Below are positions 34,098 through 41,255 of a stretch of 41,255 nt of DNA, piece by piece; positions within the stretch are counted from its first letter, which is position 1; every line of letters starts with the position of its first letter. A model generated the notes under the pieces. It had not been told where the DNA came from. It did no database searches and worked only from the letters and a program-made list of their open reading frames with translations. The stretch is from Hyphomicrobiales bacterium. GTDB lineage: Bacteria > Pseudomonadota > Alphaproteobacteria > Rhizobiales > Devosiaceae. Both the position numbers and the translations under genes were made by a program. The stretch covers positions 1-41,255 of the forward strand of contig JAMONZ010000046.1 of NCBI GenBank assembly GCA_027066315.1, read 5' to 3'.

Positions 34098-35940
34098 GAA
34101 AAAACAAAAAGTAAGTGCCGATGAAGGCTCTATGATTTCAACAATTTGTCACCTTTGGAAATATATGTGGCCAAAAGATCGGTTAGATTTAAAACTACGG
34201 GTTTTGGCGGCTATTGGTGCTTTATTGCTTGCGAAAGTCGCTACTACAACAATTCCCTTTGCTTATAAGGGTGTAATAGATTCACTTTCTAATACTAGTG
34301 AAAATCCTGAACTTATGCTTGGCATTGCAGTACCCATTGTTTTGGTCATTGCGTTTGGTGTTGCTAATATTTTAGATAGCGGATTTCAGCAATTACGAGA
34401 TATGTTATTTGCTAGGGTTGGTCAGCATGCAGTGCGTCAACTGGCTAGAAAAACCTTTGTACATTTACATCGCCTATCGCTTCGCTATCATTTGCAACGC
34501 CGCTTGGGTGGCCTTTCTCGTATAATTGAGCGTGGTACTAAGGGGATTGAAACCATCGTGCGTTTCTCCATGCTAAATACTGCCCCTGCAATTGTAGAAT
34601 TTATTATTGTTAGCTCAATTTTTGCTTATTTGTTTGGGTTTAAATTTCTTTTGATAGTGGTTGGTATAATCGTTTTATATGTGGTTTTTACTATTCGTGC
34701 TTCTAATTGGCGTATCGCTATTCGTCGAAAAATGAACGAGAGCGACACAGAAGCAAACTCTAAAGCTATTGATAGTTTGATAAATTTTGAAACTGTTAAA
34801 TATTTTAGCAATGAGGAGATGGAAGCAAATCGGTTTGATAAGTCTATGGCAATCTATGAGGGTGCGGCCATTCGTATGTGGACATCGCTTGGTATGCTTA
34901 ATTTTGGGCAAGGGCTGATTTTTTGGACTGGTATGATTATCATTGGCATCATGTCAGCGCAAGGGGTAATGGCTGGAGAAATGAGCATCGGCGATTTTGT
35001 TTTAGTCAATACTTTTATGATGCAAATATATCGTCCGCTTAATTTCATTGGCTCGGTCTATCGTGAAATTCGCCAAGGGTTGGCCGATATTGAAGAGATG
35101 TTTTTATTACTTGAGCAAGAGCCAGAAGTTCAGGACAAGCCAAATGCTAAAGACATTGAAATTACTGGCCCAGTATTGCGATTTGAAAATGTGAGTTTTT
35201 CTTATGATGAAGATAGGAAAATACTTAAGAACGTAAGTTTTGAAGTTCCTGCTGGTAAAACTATTGCAGTTGTTGGCCCATCTGGGGCGGGTAAATCTAC
35301 TCTATCACGGCTCATATATCGTTTTTATGATGTTGCACAGGGTTGTATTTGTATTGATGGGCAGGACGTGCGTGATATTAAGCAAAAAAGCCTGCGTGAT
35401 GTTGTTGGCATGGTGCCGCAAGATACGGTTTTGTTTAATGATACAATTGGATATAATATTGGCTATGGGCGACCATCTGCAAGCCAAGCTGAAATTGAAG
35501 AAGCAGCAAAAATGGCACAAATATCTGATTTTATTTCTTCTCTTCCAAAAGGGTTTGATACGCCAGTTGGCGAGCGTGGGTTAAAACTTTCAGGCGGCGA
35601 GAAACAACGTGTTGCAATTGCTCGTACGATATTAAAAGCTCCTCCAATTCTTATTCTTGATGAGGCAACATCAGCACTTGATACGCAAACCGAGCGTGAG
35701 ATCCAATCAGCTCTTGATACTGTTTCACAAAATAGAACAGTGCTTGTTATTGCGCATAGGCTTTCTACAATCATAAATGCTGATGAGATTATTGTGTTGC
35801 AAGGCGGGGAAATTGCTGAGCGAGGCAAGCATAAGGATTTGTTGGCAAAGAATGGCCTTTACGCACAAATGTGGAGCAGGCAGCTAGAAGCAAATGAAGC
35901 CGAAGAGCAGTTGCGTAAAGTGAAAGAAAAGCAGCTTTAG
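34084..35940 (+). CDS. Atm1-type ABC exporter
   Basis: The ~618-aa half-transporter has an N-terminal membrane domain with six helices (between about 35 and 320), including RRLGGLSRIIERGTKGIE and the Atm1-family phrase PLNFIGSVYREIRQGLADIEEMF. The ATPase domain has Walker A GPSGAGKST, signature LSGGEKQR and Walker B ILILDEATSALD. Atm1-like exporters in alphaproteobacteria are linked to transport of glutathione conjugates, metals or iron-sulfur precursors. The ATG at 34084 lies 14 bp inside the ArsR gene, with AAAGG before it; an upstream in-frame GTG at 34057 is less likely. Coupling to the Cys-rich regulator suggests a metal or thiol stress role. The last codons overlap a terminator-like hairpin. 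Confidence 0.92.
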   Translation: MTLSEKKQKVSADEGSMISTICHLWKYMWPKDRLDLKLRVLAAIGALLLAKVATTTIPFAYKGVIDSLSNTSENPELMLGIAVPIVLVIAFGVANILDSGFQQLRDMLFARVGQHAVRQLARKTFVHLHRLSLRYHLQRRLGGLSRIIERGTKGIETIVRFSMLNTAPAIVEFIIVSSIFAYLFGFKFLLIVVGIIVLYVVFTIRASNWRIAIRRKMNESDTEANSKAIDSLINFETVKYFSNEEMEANRFDKSMAIYEGAAIRMWTSLGMLNFGQGLIFWTGMIIIGIMSAQGVMAGEMSIGDFVLVNTFMMQIYRPLNFIGSVYREIRQGLADIEEMFLLLEQEPEVQDKPNAKDIEITGPVLRFENVSFSYDEDRKILKNVSFEVPAGKTIAVVGPSGAGKSTLSRLIYRFYDVAQGCICIDGQDVRDIKQKSLRDVVGMVPQDTVLFNDTIGYNIGYGRPSASQAEIEEAAKMAQISDFISSLPKGFDTPVGERGLKLSGGEKQRVAIARTILKAPPILILDEATSALDTQTEREIQSALDTVSQNRTVLVIAHRLSTIINADEIIVLQGGEIAERGKHKDLLAKNGLYAQMWSRQLEANEAEEQLRKVKEKQL

Positions 35941-35961
35941 GGTTCTAAAACAGCTTTTTTT
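35933..35961 (+). terminator. Candidate terminator overlapping the Atm1-type stop codon
   Basis: AGC + TTTAG (35933-35940) pairs with CTAAA (35945-35949) and, after a 3-nt bulge, GCT (35953-35955), followed by a run of T to 35961. The stop codon is in the stem. It is not GC-rich and has a bulge, so strength is uncertain. The remaining 135 bp to the convergent RND gene show no other clear element. Confidence 0.45.
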
Positions 35962-36096
35962 CACAACCCAACTCGCCAAGCACACTTCCCTTAATTTAAT
36001 CTTGGATTTTATGCAGATTTTGAAAGACTAGGCATCAAGTGTGGGCAGACATGTTTGGATAGTTTGGAAAGTGTATATCTGAAAAATGAAAGGGTA

Positions 36097-39000
36097 TTAC
36101 TCAGCAGCTTTTTTTGAAAATTTATCTATTTTTTTATTCTTTGCTTTGATAATTTTTTTTGTATTTATAACTTTTATGCCAACGTTTTCTGCATGGCTTT
36201 GCTCAACTTTATCATTGCTGTTTTTTGGCCTAGGATTTTTTTTATATCCCATTATACTTGTCCAAATTGTTGATGGGGCGGTTAACATAACTGGTACAAG
36301 AACTAGGGTTAAAAGAGTTGAAAAAGACAAACCAGCAATAACAGCGGTTGCAAGCTGAACCCACCATGCACCAGCAATTGAGCCAATTTCTATTGAGCGA
36401 GAGAAAAAGTTAAATGTTATGCCAAGTGCCATTGGTAAAAGCCCAAAAACGGTTGTTATTGTGGTTAGCATAACGGGGCGAATGCGCTGGGCGGCAGTCA
36501 TTAAAATTGCTTCTTTTGCTTCAAATTTTAATTTACGATGAAAACGATTATATGTATCAATAAGAACAATAGAATTATTCACCACAATGCCTGCAAGTGA
36601 AATTATGCCAACACCTGTCATAATAGCAGAAAATGCCTGCCCAGTAACCAGCATGCCAAGCAACACACCAGCAACTGCCATAATCACGGTTGAGAGAGTT
36701 ACAAAAACTTGATAAAAACTGTTAAATTGGGTGAGTAAAATTAAAAACATTAAAAACATAGCGCCAAGCCCTGCTTGAACCATAAAGGCGTTTGTTTCAT
36801 TTGTTTGCTCATCTGCACCGCCATAGACTATTTTAACACCAGTTGGCCAAGTTTGGCTTGATGTCCATTCTTTGAGCTCAGCAACTTTGCTAGATGCGGT
36901 TATGTCTTTGCCCTCAGCATCTTGCCCCGTTACGTTTGCTCCAATATTCATGCGATATTTTTGGTTCCATCTGGAAATAGAGGCAACTTTTGGCACAGCT
37001 TTTCTGGTGATGAATGTGGAAACAGGTACAAGCCCATTGCGGGTGATAATTCGCATAGAATCTAACGCTTCAAAGCTACGCTGATCTTTTGGTAAACGCA
37101 CCATAATATCAAGCTCATCAATTGCATCATCAGGGCGATAGGTGCCAAGGTTAACACCTGTTGTAACAAGTTGAATATATGGGCTTAAATCTCTGATACC
37201 AATGCCAAAGCGTGCTGCCATATCTCTATTGACTATTATCTCCCAATCTATGCCAGATTTTGGGCGAGAATCATCAACCTCAATAACATTACCTAAATCA
37301 TTTTCGATATAATTGCGTAATTTTGTAATTACAGGGCTTAATGTTTCATAGGTTGAAGATTCAACTCTTAGATTAATGTCTTTGCCTGCAGGGGGGCCTT
37401 CTTGCACTTCGACAAGCTCAATGCCAACGCCAGAAATATTGGCAACATTTTTGCGAATATCCTTAAATATTTCTTTGGCATAGCGCCTGTCTTTAAATGG
37501 TTTAAATTCAAGAGTGAGATTGCCAATTGTGTCTGATGGGGTAGAGCCAATTGCGCCAGAAGATCCAAAATTTAACATCACATCTTCAATGCCAGAAATG
37601 CCAATAACTTTTTGCTCAACCTCAATCAAAATATCACGTATTTCAGTGGGTGAATAATTGCCCTTTGATGTGATGGCAATTGTTGCATATTCACCCTCAA
37701 TGGTGGGGAATGCAACTATGCCTGTTGGGTTTGCAGAAAAATAAAGAAAAATTCCAACGATTGAGCCAAATCCAACACCTAAAGAAATTATTGGATGTTT
37801 AATTAAAAGTGCTAAAAGGCGAATATAAGATCCTGTTAAGCCTTTTACATTTTTTACATCAAATTTTGTTGCGCCAGAAAGAGAAAGGGCTGCTTGTTTT
37901 TCTTTTTCGCTTACTTTTTTGCGCGCAACAAAACGTCCAATAACAGGAATAAAAATCATTGCAGTAATTAGTGATGCGGTTAGGGTTACGATTACCATTA
38001 TTGGTAGATAGCTCATGAATTTACCAATAATGCCTGGCCACATGAGAAGCGGTAAAAATGCCGCTAGGGTTGTTGCGGTTGAAGCAACAATTGGCCAAAA
38101 CATCATTTTTACGGCACGAATAAATGCCTCTTGGCGCTCAACCCCTTCAGTAATTTTACGCTCGGCATATTCAACAATCACAATGGCACTATCAACCAAC
38201 ATGCCAACGGTTAAAACAAGACCAAACATAATCATCATGTTTACCGTCATGCCCATGAATTGTAAAAACAAAAAGCCAATCATGAAGGAAAGAGGAATTG
38301 AAAAACCAATGAGCAGGGCAGGGCGTAACCCTAGCAACATTATTGAAACAATTAACACCAAAACAACTGCGGTCAAAACTGAGGCTTGGAGCGAGGAAAA
38401 CATGCGGGTGGAAAATTTTGCCATGTCTAAAATATAAGAATATTCAAGTACTTTGGGCCATTGTTTTGCATGTTCATCTGTTACTTTTTTAACCGCATTT
38501 GAAATGTCAATAAGGTTAGTGTCTAGCCGCTTCATCACTGAAAGCATAATGGCAGGTGCGCCATTTACTCTTGTATAATTTGTTGCATCTTTAAATGTGC
38601 GTGAGATGGTTGCAACATCAGAAAAAGTTACAACTTTATCATTTTTGGTTTTAAGCGGAAGGTTATAAACATCAAAGGCGGTTTTTATTAAACCTGGAAC
38701 TTTAACACTAAAACGCCCTTGCCCTGTGTCTAGTTTTCCTGCGGGAATGATTAGGTTATTTTTTGCCAAAGCATCAAACAAATCACTAGCGGTTAAATTA
38801 TATGCTTCAAGTTTTAGTTGATCTATTACAATCTCTAAAACTTCTTCTCTATCGCCTGACATTTTAACTTCAAGAACGCTTGAAATTCCCTCTAAATCTT
38901 CTTTTAATTCAAGTGCAAACCTGTTTAATGCCCGCTCGGGAATATTGCCATATAAAGCAACGGTTATTGTGCCACTATCATCAATAGTTATTTCATTTAC

Positions 39001-39384
39001 TGTTGGCTCTGTTGCATCATCTGGCAGGTTTGGTTTTGCTCTATCAACGCCATCTTTTACATCTTTTAATGCTTCGTCTTTATCAAAATTGATGTCAAAT
39101 TCTAAAACAATAGTTGCGCTATTTGTGTTGGCATAAGAGCGCATGCTTTTTAAGCCTGTTAAATTGCCTAATTCTGCTTCAATTGGGCGCACTAAAAGTT
39201 TGTCTGCATCAGCAGGAGAAATTCCAGTTTGCACTGTTGTTATGCTTAAAAAAGGAATGTCAATTGATGGCTCGCTCTCGCGCGGAAGAGAGATAAAAGC
39301 ATAAATGCCACCAATAAGCATGATGAACATTATTGTTATTACTGTTTTTGGACGGCGTAAAATTGCCTCTAGCATATTCATCAT
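36097..39384 (-). CDS. RND efflux transporter inner-membrane pump
   Basis: The 1095-aa protein has an N-terminal helix, then PRESEPSIDIPFLSITTVQTG at the first periplasmic domain, about twelve membrane helices, and the two large periplasmic loops of RND pumps. The proton-relay region GMLVDSAIVIVEYAERKI with its conserved Asp is present in helix 4. The second half has SLAGIVVNNSIVLIDTYNR. It exports drugs or other small molecules using the proton gradient, together with an adaptor and an outer-membrane channel. It overlaps the adaptor gene by 4 bp (ATGA). No TolC-like gene is nearby. The tail is basic (last 45 residues), extended relative to typical pumps near 1030-1050 aa. Substrate is unknown. 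Confidence 0.95.
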   Translation of the reverse strand: MMNMLEAILRRPKTVITIMFIMLIGGIYAFISLPRESEPSIDIPFLSITTVQTGISPADADKLLVRPIEAELGNLTGLKSMRSYANTNSATIVLEFDINFDKDEALKDVKDGVDRAKPNLPDDATEPTVNEITIDDSGTITVALYGNIPERALNRFALELKEDLEGISSVLEVKMSGDREEVLEIVIDQLKLEAYNLTASDLFDALAKNNLIIPAGKLDTGQGRFSVKVPGLIKTAFDVYNLPLKTKNDKVVTFSDVATISRTFKDATNYTRVNGAPAIMLSVMKRLDTNLIDISNAVKKVTDEHAKQWPKVLEYSYILDMAKFSTRMFSSLQASVLTAVVLVLIVSIMLLGLRPALLIGFSIPLSFMIGFLFLQFMGMTVNMMIMFGLVLTVGMLVDSAIVIVEYAERKITEGVERQEAFIRAVKMMFWPIVASTATTLAAFLPLLMWPGIIGKFMSYLPIMVIVTLTASLITAMIFIPVIGRFVARKKVSEKEKQAALSLSGATKFDVKNVKGLTGSYIRLLALLIKHPIISLGVGFGSIVGIFLYFSANPTGIVAFPTIEGEYATIAITSKGNYSPTEIRDILIEVEQKVIGISGIEDVMLNFGSSGAIGSTPSDTIGNLTLEFKPFKDRRYAKEIFKDIRKNVANISGVGIELVEVQEGPPAGKDINLRVESSTYETLSPVITKLRNYIENDLGNVIEVDDSRPKSGIDWEIIVNRDMAARFGIGIRDLSPYIQLVTTGVNLGTYRPDDAIDELDIMVRLPKDQRSFEALDSMRIITRNGLVPVSTFITRKAVPKVASISRWNQKYRMNIGANVTGQDAEGKDITASSKVAELKEWTSSQTWPTGVKIVYGGADEQTNETNAFMVQAGLGAMFLMFLILLTQFNSFYQVFVTLSTVIMAVAGVLLGMLVTGQAFSAIMTGVGIISLAGIVVNNSIVLIDTYNRFHRKLKFEAKEAILMTAAQRIRPVMLTTITTVFGLLPMALGITFNFFSRSIEIGSIAGAWWVQLATAVIAGLSFSTLLTLVLVPVMLTAPSTIWTSIMGYKKNPRPKNSNDKVEQSHAENVGIKVINTKKIIKAKNKKIDKFSKKAAE

Positions 39385-40631
39385 GACGAAATATCTTTCG
39401 TTACTAGAGTTGCATCAACTTTTTGGTTGTCAATTACATATTCTTGCCCAAAAATAATTATTTGGGCTTTATCGGGTAAACCAGAAACAAAAACACCCTT
39501 TGTTGTATCACGTAAAATTTGCACTTTTACAAAATGAACTTTGTTATTTTCATCAACAATTTTTACGCCAATGTCTCCATCATCATCAAGCGTTAATGAG
39601 GATTGTGCAATAAGATGAGCTTTGGTTTTACCAACAAAAATTCTTGCATTTGCTGTTTGCCCTGAGCGGATTTCAAGATTTGGATTATTAAATTCAATTT
39701 CAACATCAAAAGATCTTGTTGCTTCATCTGCAATGGCACTGATATAGCGAACTTTACCCTCGAAATTGGCAAATCCTTTAATTGGTGGAAGGTTTATTGT
39801 TTGAATTTTGGCACTCATGCCCTCTTTTAATAAGCCAACTTTTGCCTCTGCAACTTTGCCAACAAATAACATTGGATCTAGCTGAACAATGGTTGCGCAA
39901 ATTCCACCATTTCTTATCATGTCACCAACATTTGCAATTGGGCTTTGCACCAATCCATCTATTTGAGCATTTATTGTGATATGCTCTAATTCTAGGGTTG
40001 CAAAATCTAGTGATGCTTTTGCACCAGCAAGAGCAGATTTTGCAGCCTCTAGCTGAACCTCAAAATTATTTTTTGTATTACTTGCTGCAAGCCCTTTTTC
40101 TCTGAGGGTTTTGTTGGTTTCATAATTTGCTTGTGCTTGAGTTAGTGATGCTTTTGCTTGGGCTAAAGCGGCTGTTGCTTGGTTTAACTGCGCTTGTTTT
40201 GTGCCGCTATCAAGGGTGCAAAGAGGAGTGCCTTTTTTTACGAAATCACCCTTTTTAACATGAATTTGCTCTAATGTGCCGCTGGTTTGTGCAGTGGCAG
40301 AAATAGTTGCATTTGCTTTTGTGCGTCCTCTAAGGGCAACCTCAATTGGCATTTCTTGTGCAATAAACATTTGAGTGCGCACATTTTGCAATTCTTTTTC
40401 TACTTCCTCGTTCTGGGATATTGTTCCCTCACCTTTAGCTATTGCCTCCTCACCCTGAGCTTGTCGAAGGGGGGAGGTTTCATTTTTATCTGAATTTGAG
40501 GATAATTGAATTATTTGTTTTTCACCCTCTCCCTCTCCCCTTCCTCCATGAATGATAGTGCCGCTAAGCATCCAGATTCCAATGATTAAAATTAAAATAA
40601 AAGCTACGCCATACGAAGTTAGGAATTTCAT
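39381..40631 (-). CDS. RND efflux periplasmic adaptor (HlyD/MFP family)
   Basis: The 416-aa product has an N-terminal membrane anchor (about 7-25), a low-complexity linker (about 28-78), then the adaptor fold: the biotinyl-lipoyl half IHVKKGDFVKKGTPLCTLD, an Ala/Gln-rich helical hairpin of about 60 residues, the second lipoyl half ITINAQIDGLVQSPIANVGDMI, and a beta-barrel domain with TRSFDVEIEFNN. It links the pump to an outer-membrane channel. The linker carries the repeat-derived SPLRQAQGE (53-61) and a GEGEGE tract, both unlike the rest of the protein. It overlaps both neighbours by 4 bp, so the three-gene operon is translationally coupled. Confidence 0.93.
   Translation of the reverse strand: MKFLTSYGVAFILILIIGIWMLSGTIIHGGRGEGEGEKQIIQLSSNSDKNETSPLRQAQGEEAIAKGEGTISQNEEVEKELQNVRTQMFIAQEMPIEVALRGRTKANATISATAQTSGTLEQIHVKKGDFVKKGTPLCTLDSGTKQAQLNQATAALAQAKASLTQAQANYETNKTLREKGLAASNTKNNFEVQLEAAKSALAGAKASLDFATLELEHITINAQIDGLVQSPIANVGDMIRNGGICATIVQLDPMLFVGKVAEAKVGLLKEGMSAKIQTINLPPIKGFANFEGKVRYISAIADEATRSFDVEIEFNNPNLEIRSGQTANARIFVGKTKAHLIAQSSLTLDDDGDIGVKIVDENNKVHFVKVQILRDTTKGVFVSGLPDKAQIIIFGQEYVIDNQKVDATLVTKDISS
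40452..40475. repeat. Interspersed-repeat segment inside the adaptor gene
   Basis: ACCCTGAGCTTGTCGAAGGG lies at 40452-40471, inside the adaptor linker, and encodes SPLRQAQG on the - strand. The CTTCGACAAGCTCAGGGT form is a widely seen bacterial repeat core and resembles the intergenic element at 20794-20853. About 50 bp downstream, CACCCTCTCCCTCTCCCC (about 40523-40540) is a second low-complexity block giving the GEGEGE tract. Confidence 0.6.
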
Positions 40632-41194
40632 TTATTGTTTTCCCCAGTAAGTTGTTTGTCTGCTTGCGCAACGCTTATTAATTCATTCATATGGGTTTTT
40701 ATATATTCAATTTCAACCCTACGCATATTTAGCCCATAATTTAAAATCCACTCATTAGAACCATATGGTTTAATGTCTGGATTTTGTGTTTGTCCAAGCA
40801 TTTTGAGATCATCTAGTTCTTGATCTAACATTTCTAGTCGCTCATTTATGCGCTGTTTTACCAGTGAAGCGGGTAAGAGCGAAGCAAAGCGGGCAAATAA
40901 TAAAAATTCAGAACGAAAGACATCTTCATTTAATTTTTCAAATAAGGAGTTGCGAAATTCATCACGCCCAGCTTGAGTAATTGAGTAGATTTTTTTAGCA
41001 GGGCGGCCTTGTTGGGCTTGGGTGTGCGAGGTTACAAACCCAGCTTCTTCTAATTTTGCAAGGGCAGGGTAGATTGATCCAAAACTTACCTCTACAAAAT
41101 AGGAACATTGGCCATTTGTACAAAGCTGGCGTATTTCATATCCTGTAGCGTCACTCTCAAAGAGGATTGAGAGGCAAAGGGTTTTTACATTCAT
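40628..41194 (-). CDS. PadR-family transcriptional regulator
   Basis: The 188-aa protein has an N-terminal winged helix domain with LCLSILFESDATGYEIRQL, the recognition segment SFGSIYPALAKLEEAGFV and the wing QGRPAKKIYSITQAGRDEF. A C-terminal helical dimerisation domain of about 90 residues follows. PadR proteins commonly repress efflux or stress operons and release DNA on binding a small phenolic or drug-like ligand. It is the first gene of the operon with the adaptor and pump, to which it is coupled by a 4-bp overlap. The ATG lacks a Shine-Dalgarno and lies about 10 bp from a TATAGT box, so the mRNA may be leaderless. A large inverted repeat covers the promoter. Confidence 0.93.
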   Translation of the reverse strand: MNVKTLCLSILFESDATGYEIRQLCTNGQCSYFVEVSFGSIYPALAKLEEAGFVTSHTQAQQGRPAKKIYSITQAGRDEFRNSLFEKLNEDVFRSEFLLFARFASLLPASLVKQRINERLEMLDQELDDLKMLGQTQNPDIKPYGSNEWILNYGLNMRRVEIEYIKTHMNELISVAQADKQLTGENNK

Positions 41195-41204
41195 GTTAAT
41201 TACT

Positions 41205-41255
41205 ACTATATTCTGTTTAAGTATATGCTTGTTAAGAATATACTTAAACAGAATA
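41205..41255 (-). promoter_or_regulatory. padR promoter and probable PadR operator (18-bp perfect inverted repeat)
   Basis: TATTCTGTTTAAGTATAT (41209-41226) and ATATACTTAAACAGAATA (41238-41255) are exact reverse complements with an 11-bp spacer. Reading toward padR, TTAACA lies in the spacer and TATAGT (41210-41205) at the inner edge, with a 19-bp gap between them. A repressor bound here would block RNA polymerase. The right arm ends exactly at the window edge, so the repeat may extend. Confidence 0.75.

Noticed and set aside
36086-36358. Open frame of 90 codons on the + strand antisense to the RND pump end
   Set aside because: Hydrophobic by mirror-image of the pump's C-terminal coding region, no ribosome site, and it lies entirely over a well-supported gene apart from its first bases.
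1-41255. tRNA, rRNA, CRISPR array, insertion sequence or prophage genes
   Set aside because: Intergenic regions were read for cloverleaf-like arms, regular repeat-spacer patterns, and transposase or phage-like products; none was found.

Overview
The window is a chromosomal segment of an AT-rich Gram-negative bacterium, most likely an alphaproteobacterium close to Hyphomicrobiales. This is inferred from the gene families: a class II DAHP synthase, PleC/DivJ-like histidine kinases, a DUF2865 protein, an Atm1-type ABC exporter, a TRAP transporter, citramalate synthase and a short GluRS. I see no rRNA, tRNA, CRISPR array, insertion sequence or prophage. The content is mostly housekeeping with a few accessory operons, and coding density is high.

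Layout. 1-978 (-) is the N-terminal part of a PAS/HisKA sensor kinase whose end lies outside the window. 1168-3822 (-) is aminopeptidase N. 3999-5852 (+) is an ABC exporter half-transporter. 5907-10798 (+) is a tight operon: TRAP small and large permeases, binding protein, glycerate 2-kinase and a secreted protein of unknown function. 10859-12679 (-) holds a DUF2164 protein and glycerol kinase. 12756-14315 (+) is a DEAD-box RNA helicase behind a long, hairpin-rich leader. 14369-15844 (-) is a second membrane histidine kinase. 15929-17045 (+) holds a thermonuclease-like protein and an Lrp/AsnC regulator. 17212-17805 (-) is an L,D-transpeptidase. 18040-20753 (+) holds rpiA, a DUF2059 protein and glutathione reductase. 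20882-21595 (-) is a VIT/CCC1-like transporter. 21766-27265 (+) holds DAHP synthase, an outer-membrane protein, NAD+ synthetase and GluRS. 27210-28319 (-) is a DUF2865 protein overlapping the end of gltX. 28658-33707 (+) holds cysS, a GFA-family protein, a 37-aa membrane peptide, cimA and a LysM protein. 33759-35940 (+) is an ArsR-type regulator coupled to an Atm1-type exporter. 36097-41194 (-) is a padR / membrane fusion protein / RND pump operon, with a near-perfect operator candidate at the window edge.

How the genes fit together. Several operons are linked by short overlaps that suggest translational coupling: dctQ-dctM, dctP-gckA, nadE-gltX, cysS-GFA-small ORF, arsR-atm1 and padR-MFP-RND. 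Three themes recur. One is small-molecule import and catabolism (TRAP with glycerate kinase; glpK). One is efflux, thiol and metal homeostasis (Gor, Atm1 with ArsR, VIT, RND with PadR). One is envelope maintenance (L,D-transpeptidase, LysM protein, outer-membrane protein).

The most interesting signals are in non-coding DNA. An 11-bp perfect hairpin buries the Shine-Dalgarno of the outer-membrane protein gene (23156-23188). An 18-bp perfect inverted repeat covers the padR promoter (41209-41255). The helicase gene has a multi-hairpin leader with a terminator-like element (12807-12934). An interspersed repeat has been accommodated in frame inside the RND adaptor gene (about 40452-40475).
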